Positions 39,181 to 53,666 are shown, counted from the stretch's first letter. The stretch: DNA of 64,000 nucleotides from Megalopta genalis (GCF_051020955.1 NW_027476353.1:186001-250000); one strand, 5' to 3'. Notes: generated by a model not told the origin, from the sequence alone. Translations and numbers: made by a program.

Positions 39181-39930
39181 CGAGTTAGCTTCTAATCCAT
39201 GCGAAACTCATGATTTAGCTTCAAATCAATGCGATGTAGAAGGTTTACCTTCAAATCCATGCTTAACAAATGATTTCGCTTCAAATACTTGCGATATAAA
39301 TGATGTAGCTTCAAATGCAGGCGAAACAAACGTGTTAGCTTCTAATCCATGCGAAACTCATGATTTAGATTCAAATCAATGCGATGTAGGAGGTTTACCT
39401 TCAAATCCATGCTTAACAAATAATTTAGCTTCAAACACTTGGGACATAAGTGATATAGCTTCAAATGCAGACGATCAAACGAGTTAGCTTCAAAATCCAC
39501 GCGATAAATTTGATTTAGCTTCAAATCAATGCGATGTAGAAGGTTTACCTTCAAATCCATGCTTAACAAATGATTTAGCTTCAAATACTTGCGATGTAAA
39601 TGATATAGCTTCAAATGCAGGCGAAACAAACGAGTTAGCATCTAATCCATGCGAAACTCATGATTTAGCTTCAAATCAATGCGATGTAGAAGTTTCACCT
39701 TCAAATCCATGCGCAACAAATGATTTAGCTTCAAACAGTTCGGATATAAGTGATATAGCTAGAAATGCAGACGATCAAACGAGTAAGCTTCAAAATCTAT
39801 GCGATAAACTTGATTTAGATTCAAATCAATGCGAAGTAGAAGGCTTAGCTTCCAATCCATGCGAAACAAATGATTTAGGTTCAGATACTTGCGGTATAAG
39901 TGATACAGCTTCAAATGCAGACGAAACAAA
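39181..39930. repeat. 1,050-bp-offset duplication in block C, copy 1
   Basis: It matches 40,231-40,980 at an offset of 1,050 bp (seven pentamers). Shared features include GATGTAGGAGG, ACTTGGGACATAAG, TGCGATGTAAATG and the AGAAGTTTCACC variant near 39,690 and 40,740. The 300 bp between the copies, 39,931-40,230, hold an extra unit with CATATCTATGCG. Confidence 0.87.
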
Positions 39931-40230
39931 CGAGTTAGCTTCATATCTATGCGAAACACATGATATAGCTTCAAATCAATGCGATGTAGAAGGTTTACCT
40001 TCAAATCCATGCTTAACAAATGATTTAGCTTCAAACAGTTCGGATATAAGTGATATAGCTTGAAATGCAGACGATCAAACGAGTAAGCTTCAAAATCTAT
40101 GCGATAAACTTGATTTAGCTTCAAATCAATGCGAAGTAGAAGGCTTAGCTTCCAATCCATGCGAAACAAATGATTTAGGTTCAGATACTTGCGGTATAAG
40201 TGATACAGCTTCAAATGCACACGAAACAAA

Positions 40231-40980
40231 CGAGTTAGCTTCTAATCCATGCGAAACTCATGATTTAGCTTCAAATCAATGCGATGTAGAAGGTTTACCT
40301 TCAAATCCATGCTTAACAAATGATTTCGCTTCAAATACTTGCGATATAAATGATATAGCTTCAAATGCAGGCGAAACAAACGTGTTAGCTTCTAATCCAT
40401 GCGAAACTCATGATTTAGCTTCAAATCAATGCGATGTAGGAGGTTTACCTTCAAATCCATGCTTAACAAATAATTTAGCTTCAAACACTTGGGACATAAG
40501 TGATATAGCTTCAAATGCAGACGATCAAACGAGTTAGCTTCAAAATCCACGCGATAAATTTGATTTAGCTTCAAATCAATGCGATGTAGAAGGTTTACCT
40601 TCAAATCCATGCGTAACAAATGATTTAGCTTCAAATACTTGCGATGTAAATGATATAGCTTCAAATGCAGGCGAAACAAACGAGTTAGCATCTAATCCAT
40701 GCGAAACTCATGATTTGGCTTCAAATCAATGCGATGTAGAAGTTTCACCTTCAAATCCATGCGCAACAAATGATTTAGCTTCAAACAGTTCGGATATAAG
40801 TGATATAGCTTGAAATGCAGACGATCAAACGAGTAAGCTTCAAAATCTATGCGATAAACTTGATTTAGCTTCAAATCAATGCGAAGTAGAAGGCTTAGCT
40901 TCCAATCCATGCGAAACAAATGATTTAGGTTCAGATACTTGCGGTATAAGTGATACAGCTTCAAATGCAGACGAAACAAA
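40231..40980. repeat. 1,050-bp-offset duplication in block C, copy 2
   Basis: This is the second copy, with private changes such as GCGTAACAAATG near 40,611 and GATTTGGC near 40,714. It overlaps the start of the 3,389-bp-offset duplication, so this exchange is older than that one. Confidence 0.86.
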
Positions 40981-43735
40981 CGAGTTAGCTTCTAATCCAT
41001 GCGAAACACATGATTTAGCTTCAAATCAATGCGATGTAGAAGGTTTACCTTCAAATCCATGCTTAACAAATGATTTCGCTTCAAATACTTGCGATATAAA
41101 TGATATAGCTTCAAATGCAGGCGAAGCAAACGTGTTAGCATCTAATCCATGCGAAACTCATGATTTAGCTTCAAATCAATGCGATGTAGGAGGTTTACCT
41201 TCAAATCCATGCTTAACAAATAATTTAGCTTCAAACACTTGGGACATAAGTGATATAGCTTCAAATGCAGGCGAAACAAACGTGATAGATTCTAATCCAT
41301 GCGAAACTAATGATTTAGCTTCAAATCAATGCGATGTAGGAGGTTTACCTTCAAATCCATGCTTAACAAATAATTTAGCCACAAACACTTGGGACATAAG
41401 TGATATAGCTTCAAATGCAGACGATCAAACGAGTTAGCTTCAAAATCCATGCGATAAACTTGATTTAGCTTCAAATCAATGCGAAGTAGAAGGATGAGCT
41501 TCAAATCCATGCAACACAAATGATTTGGCTTCAAATACTTGCGATATAAATGATATAGCTTCAAATGTAGGCGAAACAAACGAGTTAGCTTCTAATCCAT
41601 GCGAAACTCATGATTTAGCTTCAAATAAATGCGATGTAGAAGGTTTACCTTCAAATCCATGCTTAACAAATAATTTAGCTTCAAACACTTGGGATATAAG
41701 TGATAAAGCTTCAAATGCAGACGATCAAACGAGTTAGCTTCAAAATCCATGCGATAAACTTGATTTAGCATCAAATCAATGCGAAGTAGAAGGATTAGCT
41801 TCAAATCCTTGCAACACAAGTGATTTAGCTACAGACACTTGGGATATAAGTGATATAGCTTCAAATGCAGACGATCAAACGAGTTAGCTTCAAGTCCACG
41901 CGAAACAAGTGATTTAGCTTCAGACACTTGCGATATAAGTGATATAGCTTCAAATGCAGAAGAAACAAACGAGTTATCTTCAAATCCATGCCAAGCACTT
42001 GATTTAGCTGAAAATCAATGCGATGTAGAAGGTTTAGCTTCAAATCCATGCGAAACAAATGATTTAGCATCAGATACTTGCGATATAAGTGATATTGCTT
42101 CAAATGCAGGAGAAACAAACGAGTTAGCTTATAATCCATGCGAAACTCATGATTTAGCTTCAAATCAATGTGATGTAGAAGGTTTACCTTCAAATCCATG
42201 CTTAACAAATAATATAGCTTCAAACACTTGGGATATAAGTGATATAGCTTCAAATGCAGACGATCAAACGAGTTAGCTTCAAAATCCATGCGATAAACTT
42301 GATTTAGCTTCAAATAAATGCGAAGTAGAAGGATTAGCTTCAAATCCATGCAACACAAATGATTTAGCTTCAAATACTTGCGATATAAATGATATAGCTT
42401 CAAATGCAGGCCTAACAAACGAGTTATCTTCTAATCCATGCGAAACTCATGATTTAGCTTCAAATCAATGCGATGTAGAAGGTTTACCTTCAAATCCATG
42501 CTTAACAATTAATTTAGCTTCAAACACTTGGGATATAAGTGATATAGCTTCAAATGAAGACGATCAAACGAGTTAGCTTCAAAATCCATGCGATAAACTT
42601 GATTTAGCTTCAAATCAATGCGAAGTAGAAGGATTAGCTTCAAATCCATGCGAAACAAATGATTTAGTTTCAGATACTTGCGGTATAAATGATACAGATT
42701 CAAATGCAGACGAAACAAACGAGTTAGCTTCATATCTATGAGAAACACATGATTTAGTTTCAAATCAATGCGATGTAGAAGGTTTACCTTCAAATCCATG
42801 CTTAAAAAATGATTTAGCTTCAAACACTTGGGATATAAGTTATATGGCTTCAAATGCAGACGATCAAACGAGTTAGCTTCAAAATCCATGCGATAAACTT
42901 GATTTAGCTTCAAATCAATGCGATGTAGAAGGTTTACCTTCAAATCCATGCTTAACAAATGATTTAGCTTCAAATACTTGCGATATAAATGATATAGCTT
43001 CAAATGCTGGCGAAACAAACGTGTTAGCTTGTAATCCATGCGAAACTCATGATTTAGCTTCAAATCAATGCGATGTAGAAGGTTTACCTTCAAATCCATT
43101 CTTAACAAATAATTTAGCTTCAAACACTTGGGATATAAGTGATATAGCTTCAAATGCAGACGATCAAACGAGTTAGCTTCAAAATCCACGCGATAAATTT
43201 GATTTAGCTTCAAATCAATGCGAAGTAGAAGGATTAGCTTCAAATCAATGCGAAACAAATGATTTAGTTTCAGATACTTGCGGTATAAATGATACAGATT
43301 CAAACGCAGACGAAACAAACGAGTTAGCTTCATATCTATGCGAAACACATGATTTAGTTTCAAATCAATGCGATGTAGAAGGTTTACCTTCAAATCCATG
43401 CTTAAAAAATGATTTAGCTTCAAACACTTGGGATATAAGTGATATGGCTTCAAATGTAGACGATCAAACGAGTTAGCTTCAAAATCCATGCGATAAACTT
43501 GATTTAGCTTCAAATCAATGCGATGTAGAAGGTTTACCTTCAAATCCATGCTTAACCAATGATTTAGCTTCAGATACTTGCGATATAAATGATATAGCTT
43601 CAAATGCAGGCGAAACAAACGTGTTAGCTTGTAATCCATGCGAAACTCATGATTTAGCTTCAAATCAATGCGATGTAGAAGGTTTACCTTCAAATCCATG
43701 CTTAACAAATGATTTAGCTTCAAACACTTGGGATA
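40647..43735. repeat. 3,389-bp-offset duplication, copy 1
   Basis: It matches 44,036-47,124 at a constant offset of 3,389 bp over about 3.1 kb, and spans the C/D boundary near 41,440. By eye only a few single-base differences are present, such as AATCAATGCG near 41,776 against AATCGATGCG near 45,165, and ACGAGTTAG near 43,168 against ACGAATTAG near 46,557. A 300-bp unit (43,736-44,035) separates the copies. Confidence 0.93.
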
Positions 43736-44035
43736 TAAGTGAAAAAGCTTCAAATGCAGACGATCAAACGAGTTAGCTTCAAAATCCATGCGATAAACTT
43801 GATTTAGCTTCAAATCAATGCAAAGTAGAAGGCTTAGCTTCAAATCCATGCGAAACAAATGATTTAGGTTCAGATACTTGCGGTATAAATGATACAGCTT
43901 CAAATGCAGACGAAACAAACGAGATAACTTCATATCTATGCGAAACACATGATTTAGCTTCAAATCAATGCGATGTAGAAGGTATACCTTCAAATCCATG
44001 CTTAACAAATTATTTAGCTTCAAATACTTGCGATA

Positions 44036-47000
44036 TAAATGATATAGCTTCAAATGCAGGCGAAACAAACGAGTTAGCATCTAATCCATGCGAAACTCAT
44101 GATTTGGCTTCAAATCAATGCGATGTAGAAGTTTCACCTTCAAATCCATGCGCAACAAATGATTTAGCTTCAAACAGTTCGGATATAAGTGATATAGCTT
44201 GAAATGCAGACGATCAAACGAGTAAGCTTCAAAATCTATGCGATAAACTTGATTTAGCTTCAAATCAATGCGAAGTAGAAGGCTTAGCTTCCAATCCATG
44301 CGAAACAAATGATTTAGGTTCAGATACTTGCGGTATAAGTGATACAGCTTCAAATGCAGACGAAACAAACGAGTTAGCTTCTAATCCATGCGAAACACAT
44401 GATTTAGCTTCAAATCAATGCGATGTAGAAGGTTTACCTTCAAATCCATGCTTAACAAATGATTTCGCTTCAAATACTTGCGATATAAATGATATAGCTT
44501 CAAATGCAGGCGAAGCAAACGTGTTAGCATCTAATCCATGCGAAACTCATGATTTAGCTTCAAATCAATGCGATGTAGGAGGTTTACCTTCAAATCCATG
44601 CTTAACAAATAATTTAGCTTCAAACACTTGGGACATAAGTGATATAGCTTCAAATGCAGGCGAAACAAACGTGATAGATTCTAATCCATGCGAAACTAAT
44701 GATTTAGCTTCAAATCAATGCGATGTAGGAGGTTTACCTTCAAATCCATGCTTAACAAATAATTTAGCCACAAACACTTGGGACATAAGTGATATAGCTT
44801 CAAATGCAGACGATCAAACGAGTTAGCTTCAAAATCCATGCGATAAACTTGATTTAGCTTCAAATCAATGCGAAGTAGAAGGATGAGCTTCAAATCCATG
44901 CAACACAAATGATTTGGCTTCAAATACTTGCGATATAAATGATATAGCTTCAAATGTAGGCGAAACAAACGAGTTAGCTTCTAATCCATGCGAAACTCAT
45001 GATTTAGCTTCAAATAAATGCGATGTAGAAGGTTTACCTTCAAATCCATGCTTAACAAATAATTTAGCTTCAAACACTTGGGATATAAGTGATAAAGCTT
45101 CAAATGCAGACGATCAAACGAGTTAGCTTCAAAATCCATGCGATAAACTTGATTTAGCATCAAATCGATGCGAAGTAGAAGGATTAGCTTCAAATCCTTG
45201 CAACACAAGTGATTTAGCTACAGACACTTGGGATATAAGTGATATAGCTTCAAATGCAGACGATCAAACGAGTTAGCTTCAAGTCCACGCGAAACAAGTG
45301 ATTTAGCTTCAGACACTTGCGATATAAGTGATATAGCTTCAAATGCAGAAGAAACAAACGAGTTATCTTCAAATCCATGCCAAGCACTTGATTTAGCTGA
45401 AAATCAATGCGATGTAGAAGGTTTAGCTTCAAATCCATGCGAAACAAATGATTTAGCATCAGATACTTGCGATATAAGTGATATTGCTTCAAATGCAGGA
45501 GAAACAAACGAGTTAGCTTATAATCCATGCGAAACTCATGATTTAGCTTCAAATCAATGTGATGTAGAAGGTTTACCTTCAAATCCATGCTTAACAAATA
45601 ATATAGCTTCAAACACTTGGGATATAAGTGATATAGCTTCAAATGCAGACGATCAAACGAGTTAGCTTCAAAATCCATGCGATAAACTTGATTTAGCTTC
45701 AAATAAATGCGAAGTAGAAGGATTAGCTTCAAATCCATGCAACACAAATGATTTAGCTTCAAATACTTGCGATATAAATGATATAGCTTCAAATGCAGGC
45801 CTAACAAACGAGTTATCTTCTAATCCATGCGAAACTCATGATTTAGCTTCAAATCAATGCGATGTAGAAGGTTTACCTTCAAATCCATGCTTAACAATTA
45901 ATTTAGCTTCAAACACTTGGGATATAAGTGATATAGCTTCAAATGAAGACGATCAAACGAGTTAGCTTCAAAATCCATGCGATAAACTTGATTTAGCTTC
46001 AAATCAATGCGAAGTAGAAGGATTAGCTTCAAATCCATGCGAAACAAATGATTTAGTTTCAGATACTTGCGGTATAAATGATACAGATTCAAATGCAGAC
46101 GAAACAAACGAGTTAGCTTCATATCTATGAGAAACACATGATTTAGTTTCAAATCAATGCGATGTAGAAGGTTTACCTTCAAATCCATGCTTAAAAAATG
46201 ATTTAGCTTCAAACACTTGGGATATAAGTTATATGGCTTCAAATGCAGACGATCAAACGAGTTAGCTTCAAAATCCATGCGATAAACTTGATTTAGCTTC
46301 AAATCAATGCGATGTAGAAGGTTTACCTTCAAATCCATGCTTAACAAATGATTTAGCTTCAAATACTTGCGATATAAATGATATAGCTTCAAATGCTGGC
46401 GAAACAAACGTGTTAGCTTGTAATCCATGCGAAACTCATGATTTAGCTTCAAATCAATGCGATGTAGAAGGTTTACCTTCAAATCCATTCTTAACAAATA
46501 ATTTAGCTTCAAACACTTGGGATATAAGTGATATAGCTTCAAATGCAGACGATCAAACGAATTAGCTTCAAAATCCACGCGATAAATTTGATTTAGCTTC
46601 AAATCAATGCGAAGTAGAAGGATTAGCTTCAAATCAATGCGAAACAAATGATTTAGTTTCAGATACTTGCGGTATAAATGATACAGATTCAAACGCAGAC
46701 GAAACAAACGAGTTAGCTTCATATCTATGCGAAACACATGATTTAGTTTCAAATCAATGCGATGTAGAAGGTTTACCTTCAAATCCATGCTTAAAAAATG
46801 ATTTAGCTTCAAACACTTGGGATATAAGTGATATGGCTTCAAATGTAGACGATCAAACGAGTTAGCTTCAAAATCCATGCGATAAACTTGATTTAGCTTC
46901 AAATCAATGCGATGTAGAAGGTTTACCTTCAAATCCATGCTTAACCAATGATTTAGCTTCAGATACTTGCGATATAAATGATATAGCTTCAAATGCAGGC

Positions 47001-47124
47001 GAAACAAACGTGTTAGCTTGTAATCCATGCGAAACTCATGATTTAGCTTCAAATCAATGCGATGTAGAAGGTTTACCTTCAAATCCATGCTTAACAAATG
47101 ATTTAGCTTCAAACACTTGGGATA
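44036..47124. repeat. 3,389-bp-offset duplication, copy 2
   Basis: This is a near-identical copy of 40,647-43,735. Because copy 1 begins in block C, copy 2 carries about 800 bp of C-family sequence (44,036 to about 44,830) into block D. That explains the GATGTAGGAGG monomers found there. Confidence 0.93.
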
Positions 47125-47400
47125 TACGTGATATAGCTTCAAATGCAGACGATCAAACGAGTTAGCTTCAAAATCCATGCGGTAAACTTGATTTAGCTTC
47201 AAATCAATACGAAGTAGAAGGATGAGCTTCAAATCCATGCAACACAAATGATTTAGCTTCAAATACTTGCGATATAAATGATATAGCTTCAAATGTAGGC
47301 GAAACAAACGAGTTAGCTTCTAATCCATGCGAAACTAATGATTTAGCTTGAAATCAATGCGATGTAGAAGGTTTACCTTCAAATCCATGCTTAACAAATA
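47101..47400. repeat. 300-bp HOR, first of two adjacent near-identical copies
   Basis: 47,101-47,400 and 47,401-47,700 agree at almost every base, including the rare ATGCGGTAAACTTG near 47,178 and 47,478. This is a single-HOR tandem duplication. Differences include GTTTACATTC near 47,671 and GATATAAGTG near 47,721 in the second copy. Confidence 0.9.
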
Positions 47401-48855
47401 ATTTAGCTTCAAACACTTGGGATATACGTGATATAGCTTCAAATGCAGACGATCAAACGAGTTAGCTTCAAAATCCATGCGGTAAACTTGATTTAGCTTC
47501 AAATCAATACGAAGTAGAAGGATGAGCTTCAAATCCATGCAACACAAATGATTTAGCTTCAAATACTTGCGATATAAATGATATAGCTTCAAATGTAGGC
47601 GAAACAAACGAGTTAGCTTCTAATCCATGCGAAACTAATGATTTAGCTTGAAATCAATGCGATGTAGAAGGTTTACATTCAAATCCATGCTTAACAAATA
47701 ATTTAGCTTCAAACACTTGGGATATAAGTGATATAGCTTCAAATGCAGACGATCAAACGAGTTAGCCTCAAAATCCATGCGATAAACTTGATTTAGCATC
47801 AAATCTATACGATCTAGAAGGATTAGCTTCAAATCCTTGCAACACAAGTGATTTAGCTACAGACACTTGGGATATAAGTGATATAGCTTCAAATGCAGAC
47901 GATCAAACGAGTTAGCCTCAAAATCCATGCGATAAACTTGATTTAGCTTCAAATCAATGCGAAGTAGAAGGATGAGCTTCAAATCCATGCAACACAAATG
48001 ATTTAGCATCAGATACTTGCGATATAAGTGATATAGCTTCAAATGCAGGAGAAACAAACGAGTTAGCTTATAATCCATGCGAAACTCATGATTTAGCTTC
48101 AAATCAATGCGATGTAGAAGGTTTACCTTCAAATCCATGCTTAACAAATAATTTAGCTTCAAACACTTGGGATATAAGTGATATAGCTTCAAATGCAGAC
48201 GATCAAACGAGTTAGCTTCAAAATCCATGCGATAAACTTGATTTAGCTTCAAATCAATGCGAAGTAGAAGGATTAGCTTCAAATCCATGCAACACAAATG
48301 ATTTAGCTTCAAATACTTGCGATATAAATGATATAGCTTCAAATGCAGGCCTAACAAACGAGTTATCTTCTAATCCATGCGAAACTCATGATTTAGCTTC
48401 AAATCAATGCGATGTAGAAGGTTTACCTTCAAATCCATGCTTAACAATTAATTTAGCTTCAAACACTTGGGATATAAGTGATATAGTTTCAAATGAAGAC
48501 GATCAAACGAGTTAGCTTCAAAATCCATGCGATAAACTTGATTTAGCTTCAAATCAATGCGAAGTAGAAGGATTAGCTTCAAATCCATGCGAAACAAATG
48601 ATTTAGTTTCAGATACTTGCGGTATAAATGATACAGATTCAAATGCAGACGAAACAAACGAGTTAGCTTCATATCTATGAGAAACACATGATTTAGTTTC
48701 AAATCAATGCGATGTAGAAGGTTTACCTTCAAATCCATGCTTAAAAAATGATTTAGCTTCAAACACTTGGGATATAAGTTATGTGGCTTCAAATGCAGAC
48801 GATCAAACGAGTTAGCTTCAAAATCCATGCGATAAACTTGATTTAGCATCAAATC
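47263..48855. repeat. 6,028-bp-offset duplication (X)
   Basis: It matches 53,291-54,883 at an offset of 6,028 bp, equal to 41 pentamers minus two 61-bp deletions. Shared rare variants are GTTTACATTC and AATCTATACGATCTAGAAG (47,812 and 53,840). The last 400 bp overlap the 2,639-bp duplication, so segments lie in the order X, Y, Y copy, X copy. Confidence 0.9.
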
Positions 48856-51027
48856 AATGCGAAGTAGAAGGATTAGCTTCAAATCCTTGCAACACAAGTG
48901 ATTTAGCTACAGACACTTGGGATATAAGTGATATAGCTTCAAATGCAGACGATCAAACGAGTTAGCTTCAAGTCCACGCGAAACAAGTGATTTAGCTTCA
49001 GACACTTGCGATATAAGTGATATAGCTTCAAATGCAGAAGAAACAAACGAGTTATCTTCAAATCCATGCCAAGCACTTGATTTAGCTGAAAATCAATGCG
49101 ATGTAGAAGGTTTAGCTTCAAATCCATGCGAAACAAATGATTTAGCATCAGATACTTGCGATATAAGTGATATTGCTTCAAATGCAGGAGAAACAAACGA
49201 GTTAGCTTATAATCCATGCGAAACTCATGATTTAGCTTCAAATCAATGTGATGTAGAAGGTTTACCTTCAAATCCATGCTTAACAAATAATATAGCTTCA
49301 AACACTTGGGATATAAGTGATATAGCTTCAAATGCAGACGATCAAACGAGTTAGCTTCAAAATCCATGCGATAAACTTGATTTAGCTTCAAATAAATGCG
49401 AAGTAGAAGGATTAGCTTCAAATCCATGCAACACAAATGATTTAGCTTCAAATACTTGCGATATAAATGATATAGCTTCAAATGCAGGCCTAACAAACGA
49501 GTTATCTTCTAATCCATGCGAAACTCATGATTTAGCTTCAAATCAATGCGATGTAGAAGGTTTACCTTCAAATCCATGCTTAACAATTAATTTAGCTTCA
49601 AACGCTTGGGATATAAGTGATATAGCTTCAAATGAAGACGATCAAACGAGTTAGCTTCAAAATCCATGCGATAAACTTGATTTAGCTTCAAATCAATGCG
49701 AAGTAGAAGGATTAGCTTCAAATCCATGCGAAACAAATGATTTAGTTTCAGATACTTGCGGTATAAATGATACAGATTCAAATGCAGACGAAACAAACGA
49801 GTTAGCTTCATATCTATGAGAAACACATGATTTAGTTTCAAATCAATGCGATGTAGAAGGTTTACCTTCAAATCCATGCTTAAAAAATGATTTAGCTTCA
49901 AACACTTGGGATATAAGTTATATGGCTTCAAATGCAGACGATCAAACGAGTTAGCTTCAAAATCCATGCGATAAACTTGATTTAGCTTCAAATCAATGCG
50001 ATGTAGAAGGTTTACCTTCAAATCCATGCTTAACAAATGATTTAGCTTCAAATACTTGCGATATAAATGATATAGCTTCAAATGCTGGCGAAACAAACGT
50101 GTTAGCTTGTAATCCATGCGAAACTCATGATTTAGCTTCAAATCAATGCGATGTAGAAGGTTTACCTTCAAATCCATTCTTAACAAATAATTTAGCTTCA
50201 AACACTTGGGATATAAGTGATATAGCTTCAAATGCAGACGATCAAACGAGTTAGCTTCAAAATCCACGCGATAAACTTGATTTAGCTTCAAATCAATGCG
50301 AAGTAGAAGGATTAGCTTCAAATCAATGCGAAACAAATGATTTAGTTTCAGATACTTGCGGTATAAATGATACAGATTCAAACGCAGACGAAACAAACGA
50401 GTTAGCTTCATATCTATGCGAAACACATGATTTAGTTTCAAATCAATGCGATGTAGAAGGTTTACCTTCAAATCCATGCTTAAAAAATGATTTAGCTTCA
50501 AACACTTGGGATATAAGTGATATGGCTTCAAATGTAGACGATCAAACGAGTTAGCTTCAAAATCCATGCGATAAACTTGATTTAGCTTCAAATCAATGCG
50601 ATGTAGAAGGTTTACCTTCAAATCCATGCTTAACCAATGATTTAGCTTCAGATACTTGCGATATAAATGATATAGCTTCAAATGTAGGCGAAACAAACGA
50701 GTTAGCTTCTAATCCATGCGAAACTAATGATTTAGCTTGAAATCAATGCGATGTAGAAGGTTTACCTTCAAATCCATGCTTAACAAATAATTTAGCTTCA
50801 AACACTTGGGATATACGTGATATAGCTTCAAATGCAGACGATCAAACGAGTTAGCTTCAAAATCCATGCGGTAAACTTGATTTAGCTTCAAATCAATACG
50901 AAGTAGAAGGATGAGCTTCAAATCCATGCAACACAAATGATTTAGCTTCAAATACTTGCGATATAAATGATATAGCTTCAAATGTAGGCGAAACAAACGA
51001 GTTAGCTTCTAATCCATGCGAAACTAA
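48389..51027. repeat. 2,639-bp tandem duplication, copy 1 (Y)
   Basis: It is directly followed by its copy at 51,028-53,666. The offset is 2,639 bp, equal to 18 pentamers minus one 61-bp deletion, and the copies abut without spacer. By eye I noticed only one difference, GTGGC near 48,783 against ATGGC near 51,422. Each copy holds one type i marker (48,969 and 51,608). This is probably the youngest event in the window. Confidence 0.93.
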
Positions 51028-53666
51028 TGATTTAGCTTCAAATCAATGCGATGTAGAAGGTTTACCTTCAAATCCATGCTTAACAATTAATTTAGCTTCA
51101 AACACTTGGGATATAAGTGATATAGTTTCAAATGAAGACGATCAAACGAGTTAGCTTCAAAATCCATGCGATAAACTTGATTTAGCTTCAAATCAATGCG
51201 AAGTAGAAGGATTAGCTTCAAATCCATGCGAAACAAATGATTTAGTTTCAGATACTTGCGGTATAAATGATACAGATTCAAATGCAGACGAAACAAACGA
51301 GTTAGCTTCATATCTATGAGAAACACATGATTTAGTTTCAAATCAATGCGATGTAGAAGGTTTACCTTCAAATCCATGCTTAAAAAATGATTTAGCTTCA
51401 AACACTTGGGATATAAGTTATATGGCTTCAAATGCAGACGATCAAACGAGTTAGCTTCAAAATCCATGCGATAAACTTGATTTAGCATCAAATCAATGCG
51501 AAGTAGAAGGATTAGCTTCAAATCCTTGCAACACAAGTGATTTAGCTACAGACACTTGGGATATAAGTGATATAGCTTCAAATGCAGACGATCAAACGAG
51601 TTAGCTTCAAGTCCACGCGAAACAAGTGATTTAGCTTCAGACACTTGCGATATAAGTGATATAGCTTCAAATGCAGAAGAAACAAACGAGTTATCTTCAA
51701 ATCCATGCCAAGCACTTGATTTAGCTGAAAATCAATGCGATGTAGAAGGTTTAGCTTCAAATCCATGCGAAACAAATGATTTAGCATCAGATACTTGCGA
51801 TATAAGTGATATTGCTTCAAATGCAGGAGAAACAAACGAGTTAGCTTATAATCCATGCGAAACTCATGATTTAGCTTCAAATCAATGTGATGTAGAAGGT
51901 TTACCTTCAAATCCATGCTTAACAAATAATATAGCTTCAAACACTTGGGATATAAGTGATATAGCTTCAAATGCAGACGATCAAACGAGTTAGCTTCAAA
52001 ATCCATGCGATAAACTTGATTTAGCTTCAAATAAATGCGAAGTAGAAGGATTAGCTTCAAATCCATGCAACACAAATGATTTAGCTTCAAATACTTGCGA
52101 TATAAATGATATAGCTTCAAATGCAGGCCTAACAAACGAGTTATCTTCTAATCCATGCGAAACTCATGATTTAGCTTCAAATCAATGCGATGTAGAAGGT
52201 TTACCTTCAAATCCATGCTTAACAATTAATTTAGCTTCAAACGCTTGGGATATAAGTGATATAGCTTCAAATGAAGACGATCAAACGAGTTAGCTTCAAA
52301 ATCCATGCGATAAACTTGATTTAGCTTCAAATCAATGCGAAGTAGAAGGATTAGCTTCAAATCCATGCGAAACAAATGATTTAGTTTCAGATACTTGCGG
52401 TATAAATGATACAGATTCAAATGCAGACGAAACAAACGAGTTAGCTTCATATCTATGAGAAACACATGATTTAGTTTCAAATCAATGCGATGTAGAAGGT
52501 TTACCTTCAAATCCATGCTTAAAAAATGATTTAGCTTCAAACACTTGGGATATAAGTTATATGGCTTCAAATGCAGACGATCAAACGAGTTAGCTTCAAA
52601 ATCCATGCGATAAACTTGATTTAGCTTCAAATCAATGCGATGTAGAAGGTTTACCTTCAAATCCATGCTTAACAAATGATTTAGCTTCAAATACTTGCGA
52701 TATAAATGATATAGCTTCAAATGCTGGCGAAACAAACGTGTTAGCTTGTAATCCATGCGAAACTCATGATTTAGCTTCAAATCAATGCGATGTAGAAGGT
52801 TTACCTTCAAATCCATTCTTAACAAATAATTTAGCTTCAAACACTTGGGATATAAGTGATATAGCTTCAAATGCAGACGATCAAACGAGTTAGCTTCAAA
52901 ATCCACGCGATAAACTTGATTTAGCTTCAAATCAATGCGAAGTAGAAGGATTAGCTTCAAATCAATGCGAAACAAATGATTTAGTTTCAGATACTTGCGG
53001 TATAAATGATACAGATTCAAACGCAGACGAAACAAACGAGTTAGCTTCATATCTATGCGAAACACATGATTTAGTTTCAAATCAATGCGATGTAGAAGGT
53101 TTACCTTCAAATCCATGCTTAAAAAATGATTTAGCTTCAAACACTTGGGATATAAGTGATATGGCTTCAAATGTAGACGATCAAACGAGTTAGCTTCAAA
53201 ATCCATGCGATAAACTTGATTTAGCTTCAAATCAATGCGATGTAGAAGGTTTACCTTCAAATCCATGCTTAACCAATGATTTAGCTTCAGATACTTGCGA
53301 TATAAATGATATAGCTTCAAATGTAGGCGAAACAAACGAGTTAGCTTCTAATCCATGCGAAACTAATGATTTAGCTTGAAATCAATGCGATGTAGAAGGT
53401 TTACCTTCAAATCCATGCTTAACAAATAATTTAGCTTCAAACACTTGGGATATACGTGATATAGCTTCAAATGCAGACGATCAAACGAGTTAGCTTCAAA
53501 ATCCATGCGGTAAACTTGATTTAGCTTCAAATCAATACGAAGTAGAAGGATGAGCTTCAAATCCATGCAACACAAATGATTTAGCTTCAAATACTTGCGA
53601 TATAAATGATATAGCTTCAAATGTAGGCGAAACAAACGAGTTAGCTTCTAATCCATGCGAAACTAA
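51028..53666. repeat. 2,639-bp tandem duplication, copy 2 (Y copy)
   Basis: This is the second, nearly identical copy, ending where the sequence returns to the X segment (AGCTTGAAATC near 53,678). Rare changes such as AAACGCTTGGG (49,601 and 52,240) are present in both copies and so predate the duplication. Confidence 0.93.

Larger units (their letters stand above)
36891..41440. repeat. Block C: second satellite family, diverged
   Basis: The monomer order is the same, but diagnostic variants differ from block B: GATGTAGGAGG in monomer a, ACTTGGGACATAAG in monomer c, GATTCCGCTTC, GAAGGCTTAGCTTCCAATCC and CGAGTAAGCTTC. The marker monomer is absent between 35,808 and 41,891. One-base indels return, near 37,399, 37,465, 37,507, 37,727, 37,970, 38,096, 38,465 and 38,590. 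The same variants reappear in block E about 20 kb away and are rare or absent in block B. Both edges are placed by where these variants begin and end, so they are accurate only to a few hundred bases. Confidence 0.75.

Noticed and set aside
41861..42418. Mobile element, from a conserved module repeated at 41.9, 45.3, 48.9, 51.6 and 55.9 kb
   Set aside because: The module is built from the same monomers in register, without terminal inverted repeats, target duplications or a transposase. Spacing follows tandem exchange, not insertion.
42509..44080. Minus-strand open frame of 523 codons, the longest seen, and about 100 shorter ones on both strands
   Set aside because: They consist only of the 10-residue translation of the satellite, and start and stop wherever a monomer variant supplies ATG or TAG. 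The two minus frames and one plus frame are all open in the consensus, so open length is no evidence of coding. No domain, signal peptide, splice signal or upstream control region is visible.
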